Assembly (NCBI GenBank): GCA_038503065.1
Contig: JBCAMK010000016.1
Span: forward strand, 310,001-374,000
Length of the DNA stretch: 64,000 nt
DNA from: Paragyromitra xinjiangensis
Taxonomy: Eukaryota; Ascomycota; Pezizomycetes; Pezizales; Discinaceae
Reading direction: 5' to 3'
Positions within the stretch are counted from its first letter, which is position 1. Each line of letters opens with the position of its first letter. The notes below the pieces were generated by a model that saw only the letters and a list, made by a program, of their open reading frames with translations, was not told where the DNA came from and ran no database searches. Below are positions 1-12,000 of the stretch, piece by piece. The position numbers and the translations under genes were made by a program.

Positions 1-49
1 TTACTTATTCCTAACAGCGATTCCCACCACCAGGGAATCCCTTAATAAT

Positions 50-1849
50 CTACTTTCCATCCACCCAAGTACCCATTCCTCGAAAATTATAACCGTAAAC
101 GATAAATCCAAGAGCAAATGCAAAAGAAGTACAGTAAAGTAAACTATTATCCATAACCTGACTGCCAATTCCATTCTGGCCTGAAACACGAGCAAACCTT
201 TCTTCAGAGGACAGGGTTTGCCCACCTCCGGCTACCCCAATCCCAAGGAGTCCCACCAAAATTTGCATCCTAGCGATAACACCAGTAACCGTGATTAGTC
301 CACCATTACTGCCGGCAACTTCTCCGCGAAAATCATCTCGAAATTTCTCCGTGATAATTCTCAAAACAGCATGGAGCATCAAGGATAGCCACCCAGCATA
401 TGTCATAGCTATGCTTCCTGTAAGCAGGAGTGTGATTATACCAGCGAACTGGAATGCAAACAGTGCTGCAGAGACAAGTTGTATAGGGAACAAAGGCTTT
501 GAGCATAATTCTGGGCGTAGACGAACTGCAGCTGCGGTGCGCCCGTTATATATCGTTGCTGGAAATGGAAGAAGCCTCCAGAGAAATGGCTTCGAAGGCC
601 CATTAATCTCAGAAGGTGAGAGCGTTCGCCCAAAACAGCAACCGTAAGAATGACAGCCAATCCGTGAAAAGGTTTCGAATAAAGGAAGAGCTATCCCGAG
701 CGCAGCTATCATGTCAAGCGGGCGAAGTATGGAATCGCGTGACGAGAGAACGCCAACACCAGCCCCTAAGATGCCTCCATGCAGCCAGAACCCAGGTCGA
801 AAAATAGCCGCCACTGGGTCTGAAATAAGCTTTGTCAAGCCATCCTCGAAGATAAGAGATAGTAGCCTTGCGCCGGAGACTGCATAGAGGAGGATGCGGC
901 ACATAGCAGCTGATACCTCGGGAGTCTAGTGTAGGCGAGGATTATAAGTAACGAGCTGCGGAGAAGGAAAAAAAATACAGGGTCTAAGACTAACCTCACC
1001 AACATCCGCATAAAGTATTACTGTGCCAGCTGCAAGAGATGCTAGCCCAAGACCCATTAACACCCCATATGCGGTAAAGATATGATATCCCACTCGTAGA
1101 TGAGCTGGATGTTCGGAAACGATGTGAAGCCAGCCCATTTTTGATGCACGTGTGAAGAAAATGTAAATGACAAAAATCATGTAAGTGGTGAGCTGGAAGG
1201 TACAGATCATCTGTTTCGAAGCGCTCAAGCCCGCATTCAAAAGGAAATAGAATCCAAAAATGATTCCCGGAGCTCGAACAACAGCATATAACGCAATATT
1301 CACAGCTTCTAGCTGTCTAAACAAAGACGAGTTTCCTATCGTGTAGCCATGTGCGCCGGCTAGCCATACCAAATCGCCTGTAAGCTCGGAGAAAAGACCA
1401 GAATAAAGCCCATACAAAGCTCCAAGAGGGATTTGAATCGCTAGAAGAGTGATCAGAGAGATGAGTGACCCGAGATGATGATAGAGGTAGAAAGTATGCT
1501 CTCCGAGGCGATTAAGTTCCGAAACCCACAAAATGCCACGCGATACAACGCAGATTGCCCCCGAGCTGGAGGTCACTCCAGAAATACTCTCACTAGGTCC
1601 TGATCCGGCCTGCCACGGGTACATAGCTGTATATGCCGCGTATCCACAAACTGGAGCAGAAAAGAGGGTAATGAGAAAACCCATCATAATTCCGAAATAG
1701 GGGAGGTCCTTCCTTGTCGATAAAAGCTTCTCATAGAGAGTAGGGTATCTCCAACGCAATAAGAACCTTAGGCTACGCTCGGTGACATAGTAGGCTGTAA
1801 ACCAGAATATAATACCCTCAAAGGAGCCGGTAATTAGAAAGCGATCCAT
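50..1849 (-). CDS. TLC-like / prolipoprotein diacylglyceryl transferase (Lgt)-like fusion membrane protein
   Basis: Two exons, 1849-995 and 925-50, with a phase-0 intron at 926-994 (donor GTTAGT, acceptor CACTAG), give 576 aa. Without splicing, the in-frame TAG at 926-928 would separate two frames that are otherwise in register. Residues 1-285 are multi-pass membrane sequence resembling a TLC (TRAM-LAG1-CLN8) region, with a YLYHH motif and an NIALYAVVR segment. Residues about 293-530 look like bacterial Lgt: a HGG motif (H about 334), SRIGCHSYGCCFGR matching the Lgt signature (R about 373; Cys where E. coli has Asn, as in some bacterial Lgt-like proteins), then LRIITEKFRDDF matching the second essential-arginine region, followed by a last TM helix. 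Bacterial Lgt moves diacylglyceryl from phosphatidylglycerol to a lipobox cysteine. The fungal substrate is unknown; a lipid-handling role in an internal membrane is inference. The Lgt assignment is firm, the TLC assignment moderate. Confidence 0.8.
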
Positions 1850-1917
1850 TTTCGGTGGTTTTCAGTCGGCCGTACGCGCGTATACACAAGAAGTCGATAC
1901 TGCTACAAGTAGTACTA

Positions 1918-2154
1918 CTACGGGTGTAGGGGTAAGTCTGTCACCAGGTGGCGGTGCGGACAGAAGATGTCGATTTTCCTTCCCCTTCCCCAACACTCTG
2001 AGAGGCCTGATAAAATGCGTAGTGAATAGAGAACACTATATACAAAACATTGACCTAGTTCAGTTGATAAAACTGAAAAACTCGGGCGAGCTCGAGTCCC
2101 TCAAGCAAATGACTGCACCGCCACCCGGTGACAGATTTACCCCTGCGCCCGTAG
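1918..2154. mobile_element. MITE family A, copy 1 (237 bp, TA flanks)
   Basis: Terminal inverted repeats of about 45 bp start CTACGGGTGTAGGGGTAAG and end in the reverse complement (GGGGTAAA variant). TA dinucleotides at 1916-1917 and 2155-2156 fit a Tc1/mariner-type target duplication. The interior has no transposase. It is nearly identical to 44723-44959 in opposite orientation and a diverged relative lies at 3259-3500. Confidence 0.85.
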
Positions 2155-3258
2155 TACTAGTAGATACCTTATGTAAGCATATATCACCGATTACGATTCT
2201 CGGTGTTAGCAGCATCCATAACCTAGAGGGGATATCTTGGACTCAGATCCTTTTATTTCATAAGAGGTGTAAAAATTTCCAGGGACCATCGGGCGAAACT
2301 CTTTATCTGAGACATGAAGATTCGGGGCTTTCCCTTGATTAGGCGTGGCCAGGTGACTGCGCCTTAGTGGCTAGGATACTCAACCGCAACGAAACTTCCT
2401 GACAAAGCCACTAGGTACTTTTCTAGTGATTACCAAGAACTACATATGGGGCAATTACACACGTCAGTCAAGATGAGTAAGTGTAATCAATGACGTCAGC
2501 AGGGGAAAAAAATAATATCGTGCCTATGTAGCGCTCAACAAAGTGCTGTATTTCTTATAATACACTCAATTCTGCCAGATCCTATAGAAATTTTGGGTGG
2601 GGTGATTGGTGTTTTAACGGTCTGACGGGATAAAGATAAGCTTCACTTGATCAGGGCGTGGAAATTCGCATGCCGATTTCGTTGCCCCCTCGAGATCACT
2701 TTCTGCGTAACACCCATAGCCCACCTACACATTTGTGTGGCATGTCACGCTCCATCAATAATTATAACCCAAGACTAGAGTTAAAGCACCAAAACACCCG
2801 GAAAGGGGAATACAATGACCATAAAGATCAATAACAGCGGAAAATAATCAAATGCAGTGATAGCAATAGTGCAATACTGTAGCCGCCCAAATCCATGACA
2901 CCCAATACTTTAGCCCTGATCCAAATACAAAAACGGACCTGTTTATTTAATTTGCGAAGTTTTGGACTTCATAACCCATCTTCTGCCTTCATGATTACCA
3001 GTGGTTCTTCCCAGAAGAGCCGCTACTCCTACGGTCTTAACTCCCCAGAAACCTCTAGAGGGCAGGCACCGATGCTACCTTCGCGACGCTAATCAACAGG
3101 TGAAAAGGCCTAGAATCCAGGGTGATAAGAGATCACTAAACGTTGCTACAGGGTACACAAACAATGGGTTCTATTCGGTAGCAGTATGAGCTGAGGGTCG
3201 ATCTACGCATCTCGGACTAAAGATGGAAAAAAGTTTGGAGTGACCTTCACTGTTTGTA

Positions 3259-3500
3259 CTAGGGTGTAGGGGAAAGTCTGGCGACAGGTGACGGTGCAAG
3301 TAAGAAATCCCAATTTCTTCTCCCCCTCCACAGCTCCCTGAGCGGCCTGATAAAAACGTCTAATGGACCATGAATGCTACATGTATGTATCAAACATCAA
3401 ACGAATTTAGTTGGCAAAAGTATGAAATTCAAACGAGCTTGAGCCCACTGAGAAAATAGCTGCACCGCCACCTGTCGCCAGACTTACCCCTACACCCGAG
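3259..3500. mobile_element. MITE family A, copy 2 (diverged, 242 bp)
   Basis: It has the same terminal repeats as family A (GGGTGTAGGGGAAAGTCTGG at the left, matching inverted repeat at the right) with TA at 3257-3258 and 3501-3502. The interior shares the GGCCTGATAAAA block with copies 1 and 3 but is clearly diverged, so it is an older insertion. No coding capacity. Confidence 0.8.
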
Positions 3501-3663
3501 TACAGTTATAGAAACCCGGGAATCGGGAAACTTTAGACAGTGAGTTTGGGAAGTTGATTATGTGGTAGCGGGGTTTGTTAGGTCCTTTAAAATCAACCCC
3601 TGAAAAACTTTATTTCAACCTCCTGACGCAGTGCAGATCATTTATAGCCGAGATAAAATAGTA

Positions 3664-3849
3664 CCGTAGGGACTCGTGGGATACGGACCGCTGCCAAGAG
3701 CGCGACTTGTTGGCCCACGTCAGAATAACACACCGGGAGGCAAAGAGGGTCTCAGCTCACGGCTGAAGGTATAAGAAATCTCCAGAGTTGGTATAGTATT
3801 TGCCCAAGCCTCGCTCTTAGCAACGGTCTGTATCCACGAGTCCCTACGG
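3664..3849. mobile_element. Inverted-repeat element with CCGTAGGGACTCG ends (186 bp)
   Basis: Two arms of about 45 bp pair with few mismatches: CCGTAGGGACTCGTGG at the left and its reverse complement at the right, then GATACGGACCGCTGCC against its partner. TA flanks both ends (3662-3663, 3850-3851). No coding sequence inside. The first five terminal bases are shared with the element at 32857-33012. Confidence 0.8.
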
Positions 3850-4509
3850 TATTTGCCAATACACAGTCTAATGTCGGCAATGACTCGCAGCATATCTACT
3901 CGTGGGTATTTTTAGTGCACCATACAAAGTCACACATCCATATTTTCCGGTTCATATGATGGGGGTCAAGTATAAGCGGGAGGGCGGCCGATCGTGAACA
4001 GGTAACCGTTCAACTATAATATGGTATGAGAGCGTATATATAAAGGGAAGATAGAAAAGAGAAAAGGTCCGGCCAAAAAAGCACATACGGAAATGCAGAA
4101 ATCCGATTATTCTTTGCCCTTTACGGCCTAGAAAATTTACCGAGCTGCAATCTAACCCGTAGAAAATACCGGCGAGGCCCAGTAGCTATAGTTCTAGCTG
4201 GACATTGCTGATACAGGCGATAAACCTACCGGAACCCGAACCACCTGAGACTAAAAGTCTACATTTACTAGAGTTGCCAACTGTTTGTCAGTCCCGCACC
4301 CAAGTTACACGGTACTATCAAAGGTTCAGCGTTTCAACATTATCTGAAGTAGTTTCTAAGTGAAGCAGGGAATTCGGAGTAATCCTCCACGCAGTAATTC
4401 TATCTATGGCAGAAGTTATGACCCTTCTTTCCTATGGGCGACTTCCTATACTTATTCGTTGTAGCCATATATTTGGTAGGGGAAAACGAAGGGAAGGAAA
4501 AAAGCTCTA

Positions 4510-5056
4510 TATATATGTTCTGACCGGTATTCTATTAAAGCCTATTTACAAACGGGTCGGCCGGTAGGTAAATAGGCCAACCCATTTACAAACAGGACCA
4601 CTTTGAGTATCATCTGGCCCATCTACAGATTGACACCAAAAGATGCCCCATATTCATGTCTCTAGGCGGGTATGCCACACAAGCATGATGATCACCATGT
4701 ACCATTACATAATAATGATGATGAACTCTCCTTTTAACTACAACTTGAGATATATGTGATTTCTCCCAAAGTTGTGCGATACAGTACATTACTAGTAGAG
4801 GATGAAAACTCAAGCATCAAAAGCATTTAAAGTGTTATAGTGTGAAGCTGTGATAGTTACATGTAGGTGCAGTGGTGGCTGGGGTAGTTAAGGGTCTGAA
4901 CTATAGTAAGAAGATTGGCCATTTTCAAGTGTCAATCTGCAGATGGGCCAGCCGATACTCAAAGTGGCCCTGTTTGTAAATGGGTTGGTCTATCTACCTA
5001 CCGGCCGACCCGTTTGTAAATGGGCGAAAATTGAATACCGGTCGGAACATATATAT
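4510..5056. mobile_element. Fold-back element family B, copy 1 (about 547 bp)
   Basis: Long terminal inverted repeats of about 120 bp begin ATATATGTTCTGACCGG and end in its complement, and carry direct subrepeats of the type TTTACAAACGGGTCGG. The centre of about 300 bp is unique. Further copies lie at 34394-34953 (complete) and about 8815-9016 (one arm). No transposase; it resembles a foldback or long-TIR MITE. Short frames in the arms are by-products of the repeats. Confidence 0.8.
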
Positions 5057-7246
5057 GGTAGCTTAGCCACTTGGGCGAGCTCCATCATATCGCTTGCCAA
5101 TATTTATAATACAATCGGTTATTCGATATAACAGGGATTCAAACCAATCAAGATATGGGGCGAATACGTAGTGGTGGTGCTATACATCACCGCCTTGAGC
5201 CTTGCTCGCCCAACAGGACATCCCCCTTCATTAGAAACCCTGTAATATTGAATAATCGATTGCATCACAAGTATAACCCTCCAAGCTAGAAACGACTCCC
5301 TGCCGGATGATTTGAATACCTCGAATACTATACCGAATAACACTAAGCACCTGAAACAATAAAAGTACACTAGGGAAGCCTATATGTGATTAGAAAGGGT
5401 AAAGTCAAACAGCGGGAACAGCAACATGCGGCATAGGTATTAGGAAGTGGATATCTCCAACATAAACAATCAAGCCTCAATTAGTGATTTCTTGCAACTG
5501 AATGATCGGGATCGAAGTTCCTAGTCGTCGTGGAAACTTTCGCTCCAAGAGTCTAAACCTCAAGACCCAGATGCTGATGCTTGTATGCCGAAGCCAATGA
5601 GACCCCCACGGCTTAGATTTGCGACATCATTACCGTGAATTAACATATCTAGGAATGTTTGTCAATAGTAATCAAGAGCAGATTCCTGTGCAAGCCCTTC
5701 TCATGATTGCCAGTTGGGGCCTCACCACATCGTTGATGGGGTTTTCTTGCATTTAGATTAAATTAGTCATTCTAGTGTTGTCTCTAAAGGTTTGTATCTA
5801 TCACATAATTTCATTGCTAAGTCACCGCATCTAGCCGCTTACTCATCTTTGGAATAAGCGGAATTATAATCAGCTGCATTCATTGCAAACGTTGGAGGAG
5901 CGCCTCTCGCAGATGTCGATATCTCTATGTATTATGGTGCGCTAGAAATGCCAGATCTGATCCTTCCTGCATGCATCAGACATGTAGAGTATGCACAGTG
6001 GGTCCCATAGACTGTCCCTGTTTACCTAAGATGCTAGCATTAAAGATGCTAATACGAATTAAAACAACGTGCTTCGTGATGCTCGGGAATCATTGCTTTC
6101 CGATTTTCAATCACAGAACCTCGTTAAGCATCAGATCACATGCACCAAATAAAACAAAAAATAACCGCTGCAACCAGAGGCTCTACCCCGACGGGCTAAC
6201 CGGTCCTCAACAACTCGAATGTTTAGACTACTTTACCGTTGATTGACACGGTGCCCTGGGCTTGGCCCAATGGATACGCGATTCAACGTTAACGGAAATA
6301 GGAACGATGCGCGGAGTCGCAGAAAATGGCTTGCACGTTATGTATTTGTTATTGTGGTGGCGGCGACAGATGTAATCCAAATATCCGTTTCAAGGCTGAG
6401 TTTAGTTTCCCTGCTTTTGGGTTCCAACGCTAGGCTTTGATTCGCTCTAATAGAAACGTGGGCTGCTTCTTCAACTTGTGGTGGTGAATTAAGTGCGGGG
6501 TAAAACGCATTGACCACATCGCGTGTTTTAAGAAATGATTGCATTTCTTCTGCATAATAACCGCTAGTCAATTGACTTGAATTGACGCAATATAAAGAGT
6601 AGGTATCAGATCTTTTGGTTACTCATCGTGATGTCGAGATCTACTGCTGAGCTGTGACGCTCCTCTGACATATGCGAGTGATTAGCCATGCGGATTTCCT
6701 AGCTCTAGGCCCTAGCAACCCGTCTACGACGATGCTCTTGACGATATTTCCGGGCCGAAGCTACTTGCCTGGACCTTACAAGCCACATGAAGTGCTTAGT
6801 TCCTGTAGCGTGTCTTTCGCATACATGTGGGTCCGTGCGGCGGGGTAAGCAAGTTCAACCATCTCAAGAAAAAAGTATCGCCCAATCACCTCTCTACCCC
6901 AATAGTCTTAACCGCTGCTAAGTAGTTTGTATAATTGGCTGCTATAGTTACTGGTGGGGTGTAACGCACCTAAGTGCTTGTACCCTCGATGTCAAATACA
7001 TTACGATAACACCAGAACTACATTAGATCTCATCTGCAGCTTGCATATTTTGACATTAATATAGGCAACCGCCTTAGGTCGGGAACCTTGCTGGTGAAGG
7101 AGTCATCAGCTGAGATTTTCAATTGTATCATAAGTGCATAACGCACGGGATCGGATCATCAAGTTTCTGGATGAGCGCTGATATGATTCCTAGACGCTCT
7201 AGGCGTTATGGTTCTACATAGCACTCAGAGTAAGTATCCTCAGCTG
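5057..7246. other. Intergenic, no supported gene
   Basis: I read this stretch on both strands and found no coding region with recognisable similarity, no tRNA and no clear repeat. The short open frames near 5.97-6.57 kb have no homology I recognise and lack convincing splice partners. The last 100 bases are the promoter of the CVNH gene. Confidence 0.5.
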
Positions 7247-7254
7247 TATATAAA
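7247..7254 (+). promoter_or_regulatory. TATA box of the CVNH gene
   Basis: TATATAAA lies 141 bp upstream of the ATG at 7388. It is followed by a C/T-rich, ATG-free leader with short CAAC/TCATC tracts, typical of well-expressed fungal genes with a leader of about 100 nt. Confidence 0.55.
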
Positions 7255-7387
7255 GAGCTCCCTTTCCCCGGAAATTACTACTTCTCCTCAGCACCAGACC
7301 AAGACATCAAACGCACTACCAAACCTCAAATCTCAACCCTTCTCCTAAAACACTAGCCCGTATCCAGCACAACTCACAATCATCATC

Positions 7388-7774
7388 ATGTCTTTCGCCA
7401 TCTCATCCCGAGACGTACGCATTGAGCAACATGACGGCCATACTTATCTCCACGCCCACTCCAAGCGTGAAGATGGCTCAGAGAACGACACACGTCTGAA
7501 TCTCGACGATGTTCTCGGCAACATCAACGGTCAGCATTTCCCTGAATTGAAAATGCTATGATTACCATTTTTCTAACTTTGGCCAGGTCATTTCCACTGG
7601 GGCGAGAGAGGCTTCACCGCATCGGCAGAGAATATACACCTCAGCGTTGAAGGCCCAGGACAGCTTCCTATCCTCAGGGCGAGATTGAGAGATGAACATG
7701 GAAACCATCAGGATAGGGACGTAAACTTGTCAGAGCGTATTGAGAATCTCAACGGAAACCTTACTTTCCAGTAA
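7388..7774 (+). CDS. Cyanovirin-N homology (CVNH) domain protein
   Basis: Exons 7388-7529 and 7587-7774 flank a 57-nt phase-1 intron (donor GTCAGC, branch TTCTAAC, acceptor GCCAG) and give 109 aa. The whole protein is one CVNH domain of two tandem half-repeats: an SFAISSRDVRI start, LNLDDVLGNINGHFHWG at the end of the first half (residues 37-53), FTASAENIHLSVEG opening the second, and VNLSERIENLNGNLTF at the end. Family members bind sugars, often mannose-rich glycans. No cysteines are present, so the disulfides of cyanobacterial cyanovirin are missing, as in many fungal members. No signal peptide, so probably cytosolic. It has a TATA promoter and stands alone in a repeat-rich region. The exons are too short to show as one long frame. 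Family call firm, ligand unknown. Confidence 0.88.
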
Positions 7775-8483
7775 ACCTTGATCGAAGATTGGGTGGACCG
7801 GCGAGAGAATCGGCCGGGGGTTTGAGAATGTATTAGATAAATAAATATCGGTCTAGCTATCACCTCGTCAAGCGCTATAGGAACTACATAAATTTCAGAA
7901 TGCCAAGTCCTCTTCACAAAAACAAACCACACTAATGATCCAATGCTAAGTCTTTGCTTAAGACATGAATTGCTATTCCACAGTGTAAGCTACTACTGAA
8001 ACCATATCCGTGATTGCATCCTCGCTCGAGCCCATACCATATCATACCTATAGATAGTACGCATTGGTAGAATGTAATAACGATAAACTTTACCCACTCT
8101 TGAGCATAGATTTAATTTGTCAAGACGTTGGGGTTCGTCTTGCTCATCTTGGTTTACATATTACATACGTACACACCATCGTATGGTTCCAGACATCAAG
8201 AAGGTTGACCAAACTAATGCAACATGCAACACTCTTGGCATAGGGGTTAAGGATTTTTTTTTCAAAGGTAGAATTACATAAAATAGAGCGGGCTATGATG
8301 GACTTAAGAAGAAATATGCCCCACTCGACGAGTAACCCCCCCCCCAAACATCACATCTTAGACCCTTTCAGCTCCAAAAAAAATACAAGGACCAACCAAC
8401 CTAGCTCTAGGGGTATTTTACACCTGCGGGGTATTTTGTAACCGCACCTCTAGATTGGGAGCTAGCAGTCTACACTTTTGCTA
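7775..8483. other. 3' flank of the CVNH gene, no gene seen
   Basis: AT-rich non-coding sequence with a run of nine C at about 8337-8345. I see no ORF with similarity and no RNA gene. Confidence 0.5.
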
Positions 8484-8661
8484 ACTACAGTACCAAAAAA
8501 TGGGGTGGATCTACTACCGTATTTCTAGAAAATGCTGTATTAATTCTGGAGCGCTGCTGCATTTGCTGATAAATCCCGTAGCACTGCGGAATTAATACAG
8601 CATTTCTTAGAATACTGTAAAAATGCTGTACCAATCGCATCCCCCTTTTCAGCACTGTAGT
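8484..8661. mobile_element. Palindromic MITE-like element (ACTACAG ends, about 178 bp)
   Basis: The ends ACTACAGT and ACTGTAGT are inverted repeats. A second, stronger inverted repeat inside reads AAATGCTGTATTAATTC at the left (about 8531-8547) with its complement at the right (about 8591-8607), so the strand could fold into one long hairpin. TA-rich flanks but no perfect target duplication. Non-coding. Confidence 0.65.
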
Positions 8662-8814
8662 ATATGATAGAAGGGGACTACTAGTAGAGGTTTATTTATA
8701 TATTACGGCTAGCTATAGATAGGTTGAAGTTGCAAGAGCCTAAGGTAGTTGGTTGATCGATTGGTTGATCGATGATAATTCATACACGCACCTAACCCTA
8801 TGGCTATGGGTTAT

Positions 8815-9016
8815 GGCGGCCCAGAGCCTGAGGTGGTGGTTGGAGAAGAAAAATTTACCTCAGTAGAAATTTTGAATATCAGCCATCTCCTAGTTTCACT
8901 TTGTATATAGGTCAGCCGATGTTCAAAGTCCTCCCATTCGTAAATAGGCTAACCCATTTCCAAAGTGGCCTGGCCACTTTGTAAACCGGCATTTATGACA
9001 AACGGGTCAGAACACA
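8815..9016. mobile_element. Family B fold-back element, one-armed remnant
   Basis: The sequence matches the right arm and adjacent interior of the element at 34394-34953: the GAGGTGGTGGTTGG block, TGAATATCAGCCATCTC, CAGCCGATGTTCAAAGT and the terminal CGGGTCAGAACA. The matching left arm is absent, so it is truncated or rearranged. Boundaries are approximate. Confidence 0.7.
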
Positions 9017-12000
9017 TGCATCTCGAATTCTCACTCGCACATCCATCTTCCCTTAGAATTTCCACAAGGGGCAAGAAGCAGTTTTCCCTGCGTTCAAAAC
9101 CAGTACTAGAGGAATCTCTCTAATTTGACTTCCAAGATGTGTTAGATTCTTGAAATCAGAAAAGTCTTCGTTAACTTCATCACCAACTATCACCCACTTT
9201 CAGATTATAGGGCTTATTTTTACCTCCATTTCACTTCATTATGTGCAGCCATCCGTCTAGCATATGCTACCGAGCCTTTCGCTAAAGCTCATGTGCAAAT
9301 CGATAGTAGTATCGCTTGAGTAATTCCCTACTAGAGGTTGAAACTTCTGAACTGCGCGTGCATAGATAGTCGCACATACGGGTTAGTCGAGTGACTCACT
9401 TTCTTAGCGAGGACACACTCTGAGGGAACCTTTGTCTTTTTATTCGATCAGGAGAGTGTTGTCTCAGACCACTACCTGATCCGTGGGTATGACTCTTTGA
9501 AGATATCTCGTTGATCACCCCATTTCAGCATAGTAAAACCTCTTTTACCAATCACATTTTTGCGAGAGAAGTGAGTGACTGACCCATATGCGCAACTGCC
9601 TACGCACGTGCAGTATATCCAACCTCTTGCCAACTTGAGAATAGGTGAAACTCTTGAGAGTAGGTGAAACCTTATTCGTTCAGCATAGACCCGATGGTAA
9701 ACTAACGTGGAATAGAGGTCAGCAGGAGAGCAAAGCGGGAGCTCCAGAGATCTAGGCTCGTTCCCATCCCCTACTACCTATGGCTGCTCAAGCTGCGCAG
9801 TGGGGCTGGGCACGAGACTACCAGAGATCCATTGTAACGCAATATTTATCTACCTTCTGGTAGTCATGGGGGGTCAGCATGTGTTACTACTAGCACTAGT
9901 GAAAAACGGCTGGAGCCCAGATAATTAGACATTTCGAGACCCCATAAATGGTAGCTCGTGATCTGCTGCGCAAAAAATGGGTGATATGTCTACCAATCTA
10001 TCATGTGATGTTTTTCTACCTCAATAGTGTGATGCACTATACGTCTCCTCCGCGAACATCACCAAAGTATAAGCCCCCCCCCTCTCTCCCTCCCTCTCCC
10101 TCTTCACTCCTCCATCTTTTCTATCACATTCTATCTATTACTCGACTGCGAAATCACCCTAGGTCCATATGGATAAGAGATACCGCATATTTAACCTACA
10201 CACAAAGTTTTGAACTAGGTATGGCCACATGTCAGCTACCACTAACTGAGGATCGCATTGACACGCCAATATGTCTGAGACAAAACCCAATAGACATTAT
10301 CGTGCACTTTGAACGGCCCTTGATCTGCTACTGTGGAGTATAGCCTCGTGCGCTTTAGATTCTCCTTATCTACTGATCTTCCTCAGACCAACACCGACTA
10401 CGCAAGTCCAATACGCAGCAATTATTCTAGCTTCCATTACAAGATTACGTAGTTGCCAATGCCCTTGCTTATCCTACCACTCCGCCCAAACCCTTCAACC
10501 CCAACCTCGTATATTGCCACTCGCTCAACACGCTGGCCTAATGTTGGAGATACTGCATGCTACTAGTATCAGCTTCTTAATACAGGCTTCCCTACGTGCC
10601 TCCACTGTTTCAGTTGTTTCATAGGCTCTTGTTAATTTGGCAGGTATTCAAGCTATGCAGAACTGCTCTGGGAAACCGGTCAGCCATTTGGTGGAGCCCT
10701 TTCTATTGGTCAGATACTTGTATATATACAGAGGCTTTCGCCTCTAGCATAGCAAGTAACCTCGCTATCTATTATACACTCGAGATTATTCCTTCACCTG
10801 ATATTATCCGTCATCTAGCTTCCCCCCCCTTAGCAAAAACCCACCACCGGCAATTCTTTTCAAATGTGTATAAGTCACGTTAATCTCTAGTGCCACCTCA
10901 TGTTTCACATATTTTCTCACTTAACCATCAGTCTTCATACCTGAATGAGCCCTATCTTTCATCGCTTGAAACATAAAGCTGCTGATGCTACTTATCCTGG
11001 CTCTGATAAATAGCGTGGGTTCTCCCATTATCCCTTCCTGTAGTCACCCTTCTATATAGGCCAACCCATCTTGATAGACGCAAACACTTGCTCATTGCAT
11101 CCCCTAGGCAGATGGTTTTTCAGACATTCTCTAGTGCTAATGACTGTATCTGCTAGATAGGCCCTACTATTCTTAGCACGAATTTGCTTTCTTGCGCCGA
11201 GGGAGGGATGTAGACTAGCTCTACTAGACCCCAAAATTGCAACCTGTTGACCCGGTCTCGCAAGAACAGCCTGCGGAGAAATCCCATAGATAAGTTTGAT
11301 AACAGATCCGGGGTTTTAGGGTCGCATTATTAGTTACTGGCCCATCCTATGACGAATGATGCGGTAGCTCTTCTAGAGGTCTTAACAGCATCTCGTGCAT
11401 CCTTCCAAGATGTAGCTAGATACTACTATAGGAAGAATCCGTGTCATATATCGACTCTTAGAAGTAGAGTAGTAAAATGGCGTTTAAACTGACCCAAAAA
11501 TCGACTACTGTACCGTCCTTTTCCTTATAGAAAATCCACAAGGCTCTCAGACTATTTGATTGCTTTTCGCCCCACTAAGACAAGGAACCAGCATATTAAA
11601 TGTCTGCAACTTGCTACAAGCGCTGGTGTACACGGATATGGCCATCAGGCACCTTGGCTCTTTGGAGACCACAATTTATCGCTTGATTCCGAGTGATATT
11701 GCGAGTAGGTACCTCTTGTAGAGAACCCGACCCAACCAAGTAACTTCAGCATGTTTGTAGATTCAAGCGCTCAAGTCCGGTTCAGGAGCTGCCCGGGCGT
11801 AGCAGAGAGTAAAGATTACTGGAGCACACTCCAAAAGTGCATATATCGATCTATAAGCAGCAGACGTTGTTTGAGATTCGGGAATAAGATTCACTCACTC
11901 ACTTTCCTTATCTCCACGGATGTCTGCGGCGGGCAAATCCCGTACGTTTAGTGACGAGCTTATACAGAAAGCACGATGCTCTCCCTCTTTCGAAACGCTG

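Noticed and set aside
9948..10343. 131-codon plus-strand frame
   Set aside because: Proline/serine-rich reading of a pyrimidine tract, no similarity and no gene signals.
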